Assembly: GCA_947584295.1 (NCBI GenBank)
Contig: CANPWM010000014.1
Location: forward strand, 1-44,102
DNA: 44,102 nt
From: an uncultured Oscillospiraceae bacterium
GTDB lineage: Bacteria > Bacillota > Clostridia > Oscillospirales > Oscillospiraceae
Direction of reading: 5' to 3'
Made by a program: the position numbers and the translations under genes. Under the pieces are notes generated by a model that saw only the letters and a program-made list of their open reading frames with translations, made no database searches and was not told where the DNA came from. Every line of letters starts with the position of its first letter. Positions within the stretch are counted from its first letter, which is position 1. Below are positions 13,266 to 20,190 of this stretch, piece by piece.

Positions 13266-15152
13266 TCAACCGGCTACCGGCACGTCGCCGCCGCCCTGAT
13301 CCCAGTCCTCCTCCTGGTCGCCGCCGGTGTCCTCGGAGGTGTCCTCCGTGGTGTCATACCACCAGGGAACGTCCTCGGAGGTATCCTCCGCGGTGTCCTC
13401 GGTGGTGTCGTACCACCAGGGGACGTCGGGGGAGGTGTCCTCGGTTTCCGGGGTAGTGTCGCCGGTATCGGGGGTGGTGTCCTCGGTGTCGGGGGTGGTG
13501 TCCTCGGTGTCGGGCGTGGTGTCGCCGGTGTCAGGGGTGGTGGTGTCGCCGCCGCCGGCGGGGGTGTCAGGTGGCCCCACCAGGACGACCTTGGTCATGG
13601 GCTTATACACGTCCTTGGAGATCAGGGTGCGGCTCAAGAGCTTCCCGCTGCCGTCATAGACCAGCTTATAGGCCTCGGAGGTGATGCCCACCTGCCCGCT
13701 GTTGGCGGTCTTGCGCTGGCCGGGCTTCAGGCTCTCGTCCACCTCCTCCACGGTCTCGTAGTCCTTCCGGGAGATGATGTTGGACTCCAGCTCGATCCTG
13801 TGGTCGTTCTCCTTGGTACCCCACAGCTCCACATAAAGCTCCTTCTTCTCCACCCAGGCCACGATCTTAACGGGGAAGTTGGCGTTATTCTTAAAGCGGA
13901 AGTTCAGGTTGGGCCAGCTCACCGTGGCGTCCAGGCCGGCGGGCAGGTAGCTGACGGTGTAACCGTGGTTGGTGCGCTCCACCGTCTCCAGGTCGGCGAT
14001 CAGGGTGCAGTAGTAGAGGGTGGAGCTGACCTGGCAGATGCCGCCGCCGATGGAGTCCACGTGCCGCCCGCCCACGTAGGCGCCGGCGGACTTGTAGCCC
14101 TTGGCGGTGGTCCTCTGGCCCACTACCTTGTTGAAATCGAACTCCTCGCCGGGGTTCATGACGAAGCCGTTGATGGCCGCGGCGGCCAGGGTGATGTTGT
14201 TGATGCGGTTGGCGGTGCTGGTGGAGAGGGTGGTGCTTTTCTCCGCCAGCTTATCCTTAAAGAGCAGCGCCTCCACGCCGCTGCCGGTGATTTCCGGCTC
14301 GGTGACGATCAGGGGGACGCGCACCGTCTCGCCGGGGCCGCTGGAAGCCAGAAGGGCCCTGGCGGCCTCCTTGTCGAAGGAGATGCCGTTGACGGCGGCT
14401 ACGATCTGGCCTGTGGCGGCGTCGATGCGGGCGTTCTCCGGCTGGCGGAACACCTGGTCGTAGATGGCGTCCAGATCCACGTCCTCCCCGTCGCCGCTGC
14501 CGGTCTTGGCCTCGGAGAACTCGTCGGTGGTTTTGGAGGCGCCGGAGAGCAGGGTGTCGCGGATAAAGTTGAAGACCGCGTCCTCGTCCACGGTGTAGCC
14601 GTCGGTGCCGCGGGTGATGAACAGCTCGTTGGACGTGACCTCGAAGCTGGCCTCCTGGGCTGTGTGGTTGGCGCTCTGGGCCGCCTGGGCGATCTTGGCC
14701 CGGACGCCGGACTCGTTCATGGACTGCTCGGAGTACACCTCATGGGGCTGGGAGACGCAGCTGATGAAGGAACCCAGGTTTTTAAAGAAATTCCCGGTCC
14801 GCCCGTAGGAGTAGGCCACGTCCACCGCCTCGGTGATGGGCAGGGTCAGGCCCGCCTCGTCGCTGGTGACGGAGACGCTGACGCTGGAGGTCAGTACCGC
14901 CGTGGCCTGGATCCCCGTGGGGGTACCGGCGTTGGAGCCAAGGAGAGTGCTTCTGGCCGTCTCGTAGGTCATGCCGCCCACGTCCACCCCCGCTACGGTG
15001 ATGTTGGGGAAGATGGTCTTGCGCCCCGCCACATACACCCCGGCGCCCACGATGGCCCCCAGGATAATGGCCAGGACGATAACGCCGGAGACCAGCACCA
15101 CAAAGCCGGTGTCGTTCTTTTTGCGGGCGTTCTGGTTGTTTTGCTGTGCCAT
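13266..15152 (-). CDS. VanW-family protein, membrane-anchored, acidic repeat tail
   Basis: A 628-residue surface protein of the VanW family, whose biochemical function is not settled but which is linked to the cell wall. Residues 1-15 are cytosolic and polar, followed by a single membrane segment (about 17-40). The extracellular part has two peptidoglycan-binding-like domains of the YoaR type (about 50-320), and the VanW domain follows (about 345-480: PGEEFDFNKVVGQRTTAKGY, GGGICQVSSTLYY). The last 90 residues are repetitive and acidic, TPDTGDTTPDTEDTT-like blocks and three DVPWWYDTTEDT-type units, probably a wall-spanning or exposed stalk. The ATG at 15152 has AAAGGAATT upstream. The longer frame reaching 15278 runs through its leader. 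Confidence 0.88.
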   Translation of the reverse strand: MAQQNNQNARKKNDTGFVVLVSGVIVLAIILGAIVGAGVYVAGRKTIFPNITVAGVDVGGMTYETARSTLLGSNAGTPTGIQATAVLTSSVSVSVTSDEAGLTLPITEAVDVAYSYGRTGNFFKNLGSFISCVSQPHEVYSEQSMNESGVRAKIAQAAQSANHTAQEASFEVTSNELFITRGTDGYTVDEDAVFNFIRDTLLSGASKTTDEFSEAKTGSGDGEDVDLDAIYDQVFRQPENARIDAATGQIVAAVNGISFDKEAARALLASSGPGETVRVPLIVTEPEITGSGVEALLFKDKLAEKSTTLSTSTANRINNITLAAAAINGFVMNPGEEFDFNKVVGQRTTAKGYKSAGAYVGGRHVDSIGGGICQVSSTLYYCTLIADLETVERTNHGYTVSYLPAGLDATVSWPNLNFRFKNNANFPVKIVAWVEKKELYVELWGTKENDHRIELESNIISRKDYETVEEVDESLKPGQRKTANSGQVGITSEAYKLVYDGSGKLLSRTLISKDVYKPMTKVVLVGPPDTPAGGGDTTTPDTGDTTPDTEDTTPDTEDTTPDTGDTTPETEDTSPDVPWWYDTTEDTAEDTSEDVPWWYDTTEDTSEDTGGDQEEDWDQGGGDVPVAG

Positions 15153-15193
15153 AATTCCTTTTATCCTCTCTTTTTCTGTTTCGCTTTCCGTAA

Positions 15194-15257
15194 GGCGCCC
15201 CGGAGGCGCCGGCGATGTTCTTTTGCCAAGATGTTCTTTTGCCAATTGGTAATTATA
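15194..15257 (-). promoter_or_regulatory. Leader of the VanW-like gene: promoter -10, 16-bp tandem repeat and hairpin
   Basis: On the minus strand a TATAAT (15257-15252) is preceded at 16 bases by TTTGCC. Downstream, 15214-15229 and 15230-15245 are two exact 16-bp tandem copies, followed by a GGCGCC-N-GGCGCC hairpin (15194-15211). The repeat may be a regulator site or a replication slip. Confidence 0.5.
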
Positions 15258-15330
15258 TCTTATTCCCATCGGCGGCAAAAATCAATTACAAATCGGTTAA
15301 CAATCGTGCCAAAACAGCTACATAACGGCA

Positions 15331-16581
15331 TCATGTGATTCCGTGGAAGAGCTGGACCTCCCCGGGGCGCTTGGAGAACATGGAGAACTGGTAGACGTCC
15401 TCCCCCTCCTGCTTCCAGGGGGAGACGATGCTCATGCGCTGTTTGGTCTGGGCGTCCAGGATCTCGCCGATCAGCACGTTGGACAGCAGAAAGCCCTCCG
15501 GCGTGAAGCTCCACCTGTCGCCGTTTTTCACCATCCAGCCCCGCTTGACGCAGGCATCTAAGATCTCCCGGGCGTTGTCGAATTTGCAGGGAAAGATGTT
15601 GTAATACTCCTCCTCGGAGATGCCGTAGGTGGTGCGCAGGCCCAGCATCAGGTACTCCCCCGCCCGCTCAAAGTCCGTGACGGACTCCGCGTGATCCACC
15701 ACGCTCTTGCCGGAGAGGATATTGTCCGCGTACAGCTCCATATCCGCCACGCAGGAATACCGCTGGCCGGACATACACGAGTGGGCCGCCGCGCCAAAGC
15801 CCATATACTCCCCCATCTGCCAGTATTTCAGGTTGTGGCGGGAGGCGCAGCCCCGGCGGGCGAAATTGGACACCTCGTACTGCCTGTACCCGTAGCGGCT
15901 GAGCGTCTCCACCGCGAAGAGATACATATCCGCCTGGAGGTCGTCGTCCGGGATAAAGGGGGAGTCCTTAAAGGGCCACAGGGCCGTCCCCTCCTCGATC
16001 TTCAGCCCGTAGGCGCTGATGTGGTCGGGCTTCAGGGCCAGCATCTTCGTCAGCGTGTCCGCCCAGTCCTCCCTGGTCTGGGAGGGAAGGCCGTAGATAA
16101 GATCCAACGACACGTTCTCAAAGCCCGCCTTCCGGGCGTTCTCCACGGTCTTTTCCACCTGGGCGAAGTTGTGGAGCCTGCCGATGCTCTTGAGGATCCC
16201 GTCGTTGGCCGACTGCGCCCCGATGGAGAGCCTGTTGAAGCCCGCCCGGCGCAGCTTTACCATGTCTGGATAGGTGATGCTGTCGGGGTTCACCTCTACC
16301 GTGGCCTCCCCGTCCACCATGACCCGCCCGTATTTTTTCAGCGCCTCGAAAAGCTCCACCAATCGGGAGGCCCCGTAGTAGCTGGGCGTCCCGCCGCCGA
16401 TATACACCGTGTCGATGATGTATCCCTCCAGCTGGGAGCCTGCCTCCCTGATGTGGGTGAGCAGGGCCTTCTGATACCGGGGCATCAGCGCGTCCTTCCC
16501 CACCCGGGAGTAGAAGTCGCAGTAGGCGCACTTCCCGGCGCAAAAGGGAATGTGGATATATATGCCAAGTCTCTTTTCCAC
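15331..16581 (-). CDS. hemW: HemW, radical SAM heme chaperone (coproporphyrinogen III oxidase-like)
   Basis: A 416-residue radical SAM protein. The cluster motif is FCAGKCAYCDF (CxxxCxxC) close to the N terminus after IYIHIPF. YIGGGTPS, EVNPDS, RLSIGAQS and LIYGLP follow in the order known for the family, and the C-terminal HemN-type region ends the protein. HemW was once annotated as oxygen-independent coproporphyrinogen oxidase, but is now regarded as a heme-inserting chaperone. The extra cysteine of the true oxidase motif (CxxxCxxCxC) is absent here (CDF). The GTG at 16581 is chosen for its AAGGAGGGGG site. It stands in the usual bacterial neighbourhood downstream of ruvX, but with its own promoter. 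Confidence 0.92.
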   Translation of the reverse strand: MEKRLGIYIHIPFCAGKCAYCDFYSRVGKDALMPRYQKALLTHIREAGSQLEGYIIDTVYIGGGTPSYYGASRLVELFEALKKYGRVMVDGEATVEVNPDSITYPDMVKLRRAGFNRLSIGAQSANDGILKSIGRLHNFAQVEKTVENARKAGFENVSLDLIYGLPSQTREDWADTLTKMLALKPDHISAYGLKIEEGTALWPFKDSPFIPDDDLQADMYLFAVETLSRYGYRQYEVSNFARRGCASRHNLKYWQMGEYMGFGAAAHSCMSGQRYSCVADMELYADNILSGKSVVDHAESVTDFERAGEYLMLGLRTTYGISEEEYYNIFPCKFDNAREILDACVKRGWMVKNGDRWSFTPEGFLLSNVLIGEILDAQTKQRMSIVSPWKQEGEDVYQFSMFSKRPGEVQLFHGIT

Positions 16582-16616
16582 CGTTCCCCCTCCTTCCGCA
16601 CAGATTGACATAATAC

Positions 16617-16645
16617 AGTATAAACCAACTCCGCCGCTATTGCAA
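16617..16645 (-). promoter_or_regulatory. Promoter of hemW
   Basis: TTGCAA (16645-16640), a 17-base spacer and TATACT (16622-16617) on the minus strand, some 35 bases before the GTG start. Confidence 0.7.
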
Positions 16646-16653
16646 GAGCCAAC

Positions 16654-16700
16654 AGGAAAATGTCCATCAGTATCTTGTAGGAAGATGTCCCTCAGTATCT
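16654..16700. repeat. 25-bp tandem duplication of the ruvX 3' end
   Basis: 16654-16675 and 16679-16700 differ at two of 22 positions. The second copy contains the last codons and stop of ruvX. The first is a non-coding relic just downstream of the stop. Confidence 0.7.
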
Positions 16701-17099
16701 GTCCAGGTACCCCTCTAAAATCAGCGTGGCGGCCACCGCGTCCACGGTCTCCTTGCGTTTTTTGCCGCGGCGGTCGTTGGCGGAGAGGATCCCGTGGGCC
16801 TCCACGGTGGTGCGCCGCTCGTCCCACATCACCACCTGAAGGCCGGTCTTTTCCGCCAAAAGCGCCCCGAAGGCCCGGGCCTTCTCACTGCGCGGCCCCA
16901 CGGTGCCGTCCATGTTGACGGGGTTGCCCAGGACGATCTTCTCCACGCCCCTTGTCCGGCACTCCCCAGCGATCTTGTCCGCCAGGCGCTCCGGATCCCA
17001 CTCCCGGATCACAAAGGCGTCCCCGGCGATCCGCCCCGTGGGGTCGGACACGGCGATGCCCGTCCGCTGATCCCCATAATCCACAGCCAATATCCTCAC
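16692..17099 (-). CDS. ruvX: YqgF/RuvX family putative Holliday junction resolvase / pre-16S rRNA nuclease
   Basis: A 135-residue RNase H-fold nuclease. The family motifs are present: ILAVDYGDQRTGIAVSD at the N terminus (first acidic residue), IVLGNPVNMDG in the middle, WDERRTT (Glu) and the C-terminal DAVAATLILEGYL (Asp). Members process the 5' end of 16S rRNA in E. coli and have been proposed to act on Holliday junctions. The GTG start at 17099 is chosen for the AGGAGGGAG upstream. The longer frame has no support. It is divergent from rpmG. Confidence 0.93.
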   Translation of the reverse strand: MRILAVDYGDQRTGIAVSDPTGRIAGDAFVIREWDPERLADKIAGECRTRGVEKIVLGNPVNMDGTVGPRSEKARAFGALLAEKTGLQVVMWDERRTTVEAHGILSANDRRGKKRKETVDAVAATLILEGYLDRY

Positions 17100-17197
17100 G
17101 CGGCTCCCTCCTAAAATAATCGTTTTCACGTTGTATAATCTACCGCAAACGGCCGGGGATTTCAACGTTTTTTTCCCGATTTTTGTGAAAATTTTTC

Positions 17198-17226
17198 TTG
17201 ACTTCCCGCTATGAGGGTGGTATAAT
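17198..17226 (+). promoter_or_regulatory. Sigma-A promoter of rpmG-secE-nusG
   Basis: TTGACT (17198-17203), a 17-base spacer and TATAAT (17221-17226). A leader of about 110 bases follows, with a small GTGCGCG/TGCGCG hairpin near 17260 and an AATTAGGAGG ribosome site before rpmG. Confidence 0.85.
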
Positions 17227-17341
17227 TTCCTCACCTGTCGGCTGAGAGGGCTTTATTTTTGTGCGCGTTTGCGCGAAAAGATCCGGCCCTGACCCGGCCA
17301 ATTCAAAGCAGGGAGGCAATTAATTAGGAGGTGCCGAAAAG

Positions 17342-17503
17342 ATGGCCGCAGAAAACAGAGTCAAGGTCGTTCTCCGCTGCTCGGAGTGCAAGCAGCGCAA
17401 CTACAACACGACCAAGAACAAGAGAAACACCCCTGACAAGCTGGAGCTCAAGAAATACTGCCGTTTCTGCCGTAAGCACACGGTCCACACCGAGACGAAG
17501 TAA
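17342..17503 (+). CDS. rpmG: Ribosomal protein L33
   Basis: A 53-residue protein of the large subunit. It has the zinc-binding type of L33: CSEC near residues 13-16 and CRFC near 40-43, with the conserved [10 protein letters not shown] and LELKKYC segments. It is the first gene of the rpmG-secE-nusG unit, 19 bases ahead of secE, the typical Gram-positive order. The start at 17342 has AGGAGG upstream. Zinc-free L33 paralogues may exist elsewhere. Confidence 0.97.
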   Translation: MAAENRVKVVLRCSECKQRNYNTTKNKRNTPDKLELKKYCRFCRKHTVHTETK

Positions 17504-17521
17504 GGGAGAAGGAGAACACAA

Positions 17522-17737
17522 ATGGCAAAGTCCGAGAAAAAGTTCTTCACCCGGATCGCCGATTGGTTCCGCGGCATGAAGAGCGAGCTGAAAAAGGTCG
17601 TTTGGCCCACGGCCAAGCAGACCGCCAACAACACGCTGGTGGTTCTGGCCGTCTGCGCCGCTTCCGCCGTTGTTCTTGGAGGTATTGACTGGGTCGCCAG
17701 CGAGCTTGTCAACGTCCTGATCAACCTCTTCTCTTAA
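17522..17737 (+). CDS. secE: Preprotein translocase subunit SecE
   Basis: A 71-residue single-span membrane protein of the SecYEG channel. The conserved cytosolic amphipathic helix GMKSELKKVVWPTAKQT is followed by one membrane segment (about 40-64). Length is normal for Gram-positive SecE. It is nine bases ahead of nusG, and the ribosome site GGGAGAAGGAG precedes it. Confidence 0.97.
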   Translation: MAKSEKKFFTRIADWFRGMKSELKKVVWPTAKQTANNTLVVLAVCAASAVVLGGIDWVASELVNVLINLFS

Positions 17738-17746
17738 GGAGCGAAG

Positions 17747-18271
17747 ATGGCACAGGAAGCAAAGTGGTATGTGGTGCATACCTACTCCGGCTACGAAAAC
17801 GCCGTAGCCGACACCGTCATGAAGTCGGCGGAAAACCGCAACATGACAGACCTTATCCAAGAGGTCAACATTCCCCTGGAGACTGTTACCGAGCTTGAGG
17901 ACGGCGTGCAGAAGACCTACGAGCGCAAGGTATTCCCCGGCTATGTGCTGGTCAAGATGATCATGACCGACGAAAGCTGGCATCTTGTGCGCAACGTCCG
18001 CGGCTGCACCGGCTTTGTGGGCACCGGCAACAAGGCCATCCCCCTCTCCGAATCCGAGATCCTCGCCCTGGGCGTTGAAAAGCGCGATTTCAAGGTGGAT
18101 TTCGACATCGGAAGCCGCATCCGCGTCTGCGACGGCCCGCTGGAGGGCTTTTTCGGTCAGGTGGAGGAGCTGGACATGGACAAGCAGATCGTCCGCGTCG
18201 TGGTCTCCATGTTTGGCCGCGAGACGCCCGTAGAGCTGGACTTCGACCAGATCGAGCTGGCAAAAGACTGA
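17747..18271 (+). CDS. nusG: Transcription termination/antitermination factor NusG
   Basis: A 174-residue factor that binds RNA polymerase and links transcription to other processes. The NGN domain covers about 1-115 (KWYVVHTYSGYENAV, RKVFPGYVLVKM, VRGCTGFVG) and the KOW domain the C terminus (about 123-174, GSRIRVCDGPLEGFFGQVEELD). Order and length are as usual. Confidence 0.97.
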   Translation: MAQEAKWYVVHTYSGYENAVADTVMKSAENRNMTDLIQEVNIPLETVTELEDGVQKTYERKVFPGYVLVKMIMTDESWHLVRNVRGCTGFVGTGNKAIPLSESEILALGVEKRDFKVDFDIGSRIRVCDGPLEGFFGQVEELDMDKQIVRVVVSMFGRETPVELDFDQIELAKD

Positions 18272-18372
18272 GCAGACCCCGCCCGAAAGGGCATAAGCGC
18301 CCCCGCGGCGCTGTGGGAGGAGCTTTTTAAAAGCTTCGCCTGACCACATCTATATTATGGAGGTTCACGAAA

Positions 18373-18801
18373 GTGGCACAGAAAGTTACAGGAATCATCA
18401 AGCTTCAGATCCCTGCGGGCCGCGCGACGCCCGCGCCCCCCGTAGGCCCCGCCCTTGGCCAGCACGGCGTCAACATCGGCGCCTTCACCAAGGAATTCAA
18501 CGAGCGCACCAAGGCCGACATGGGCATGATCACCCCCGTGGTCATCACCGTCTATTCCGACCGCAGCTTCACCTTCGTCACCAAGTCCGCCCCCGCCGCC
18601 GTGCTTCTCAAGAAGTACTGCAACATCGAGAAGGGCTCCGGCGTCCCCCAGCGCGATAAGGTCGCCAAGATCAGCAAGGAAGACGTCCGCAAGATCGCCG
18701 AGACCAAGATGAACGACCTGAACGCCGGTTCCATCGAGGCCGCCATGAGCATGATCGCCGGCACCGCCCGCAGCATGGGCATCGTAGTAGAGGAGGGCTG
18801 A
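18373..18801 (+). CDS. rplK: Ribosomal protein L11
   Basis: A 142-residue protein of the GTPase-associated centre. The N-terminal domain has [26 protein letters not shown], and the C-terminal rRNA-binding domain has the usual SMGIVVE end. The start is a GTG at 18373, with GGAGG at 18359-18363. The 100-base gap from nusG holds short hairpins but no clear terminator. Confidence 0.97.
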   Translation: MAQKVTGIIKLQIPAGRATPAPPVGPALGQHGVNIGAFTKEFNERTKADMGMITPVVITVYSDRSFTFVTKSAPAAVLLKKYCNIEKGSGVPQRDKVAKISKEDVRKIAETKMNDLNAGSIEAAMSMIAGTARSMGIVVEEG

Positions 18802-18805
18802 GACT

Positions 18806-19498
18806 ATGTTCAGAGGTAAAAATTACAAAGACAGCGCCAAGCTCATCGACCGCTCCGTGCAGTATGAGCCGCAGGACGCTTTTGACCTGATCACCAAAAC
18901 CAGCAAGGCCAAGTTTGACGAGACGGTGGAGCTTCACGTGAAGCTGGGCGTGGATTCCCGCCACGCCGACCAGCAGGTGCGCGGCGCCGTCGTCCTGCCC
19001 CACGGCACCGGCAAGACCCGCAGGGTCCTGGTGTTCTGCAAGGACGAGCGTCGTGACGAGGCCCTGGCCGCCGGCGCGGATTACGCCGGAGCCATGGACA
19101 TGGTGGAGAAGATCCAGAAGGAGAACTGGTTCGAGTTCGACGTGGTCATCGCCACCCCCGACATGATGGGCGTGGTCGGCCGCCTCGGTAAGATCCTGGG
19201 CCCCAAGGGCCTGATGCCCTCCCCCAAGGCCGGTACCGTCACCCCCAACTTGACCCAGGCCATCACCGAGGTCAAGGCCGGTAAGATCGAGTACCGTCTG
19301 GATCGCACCAACATCATTCACTGCCCCATCGGCAAGGTCAGCTTCGGCGCTGAGAAGCTCACGGAGAACTACAACGCTCTCATGAACGCCCTCCTGCGCG
19401 CCAAGCCCGCCGCCGCCAAGGGCCAGTATATCCGCTCCTGCGTCACCGCGTCCACCATGGGCCCCGGCATCAAGATCAACGCCCAGAAGGCCCTGTAA
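18806..19498 (+). CDS. rplA: Ribosomal protein L1
   Basis: A 230-residue protein of the L1 stalk. Visible are the [12 protein letters not shown] motif, [32 protein letters not shown] and the C-terminal MGPGIKI. Known L1 proteins also repress their own operon by binding the mRNA. No such site can be pointed out here. It is four bases after rplK and followed directly by a strong terminator, so rplJ and rplL are not in this unit. Confidence 0.97.
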   Translation: MFRGKNYKDSAKLIDRSVQYEPQDAFDLITKTSKAKFDETVELHVKLGVDSRHADQQVRGAVVLPHGTGKTRRVLVFCKDERRDEALAAGADYAGAMDMVEKIQKENWFEFDVVIATPDMMGVVGRLGKILGPKGLMPSPKAGTVTPNLTQAITEVKAGKIEYRLDRTNIIHCPIGKVSFGAEKLTENYNALMNALLRAKPAAAKGQYIRSCVTASTMGPGIKINAQKAL

Positions 19499-19517
19499 AA
19501 CGCAAAAAACATACCGA

Positions 19518-19547
19518 ACAAGCCCGGAAATCTGGGCTTGTTTTTTT
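19518..19547 (+). terminator. Terminator after rplA
   Basis: A perfect 8-bp stem (ACAAGCCC with GGGCTTGT, eight-base loop) followed by six T residues. It ends the rpmG-to-rplA transcription block. Confidence 0.9.
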
Positions 19548-19556
19548 GCGGGAAGA

Positions 19557-20100
19557 AGGTTGCGGCTTCGCCGCTTATTTGTATTGCGGGCCGCCAAGAG
19601 AGGCGGCCCCTACGGCGTCTAACAGAGATGTTTCGTCAATGGCCGTACGGGCCGCCGCCCACGGCGGCCCTTGCGCCATCGAATTTCGCAACAACTCCTT
19701 CTTACGCTCTCGTAGGGGTCGCCCTCCCGGGCGACCCGTCAATCGAATTACGAAAAAACCATCGTACACCCTTGTAGGGGCCGCCTCTCCAGGCGGCCCG
19801 CCGTCTTACGCATCGGTTCCCCCTATTTCTTTTTGCTTTCTCCCAACGCATCAACCACCTGTACGGGCCGGACACCCGGCCGGCCCGCCTGACGAATTAC
19901 GCATCGTCTTCCCCAAAAAGGTTGCGGCTTCGCCGCTTATTTGATTTGCGGGCCGCCAAGAGAGGCGGCCCCTACAACATATGGGGAGGTTTTCCGGGAA
20001 TACGGTGGGCCGCCGTGGGCGGCGGCCCGTACGGCGTTTAAATCAAATTTCCAGAAATTCGGCGGGCCGCCAAGAGAGGCGGCCCCTACAACCGTTGACG
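19557..20100. repeat. Field of GGGCCGCC palindromic interspersed repeats
   Basis: Eight short palindromic units stand here, near 19588, 19645, 19712, 19774, 19861, 19949, 20007 and 20064. Most consist of (G)TAGGGGCCGCC, a 4-8 base centre and GGCGGCCCG, or the reverse. Two units with their left flank (AAGGTTGCGGCTTCGCCGCT, at about 19556 and 19917) are direct copies of roughly 58 bases. Similar units are near 41105-41374. No credible gene lies in 19548-20190. They resemble REP-like repeats of Oscillospiraceae. Whether they are moved by a transposase or selected as RNA hairpins is not visible. Confidence 0.85.
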
Positions 20101-20190
20101 AAACAGCTCTATGAAACGCCGTACGTCCCTCTCCCCTTAAAGACAGCCGGGAAGGCCCAGCCTTCCCGGCGTCTTTTCGCATCGCAATGC

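Noticed and set aside
13245-15338. 697-codon frame on the plus strand opposite the VanW-like gene
   Set aside because: It is an antisense frame caused by high GC content; its Gly/Val-rich translation has no domain, and the opposite strand encodes a complete VanW protein with signal anchor.
19556-20100. CRISPR array
   Set aside because: The units are palindromic, unequal in spacing and differ in sequence; there are no regular spacers and no cas genes.
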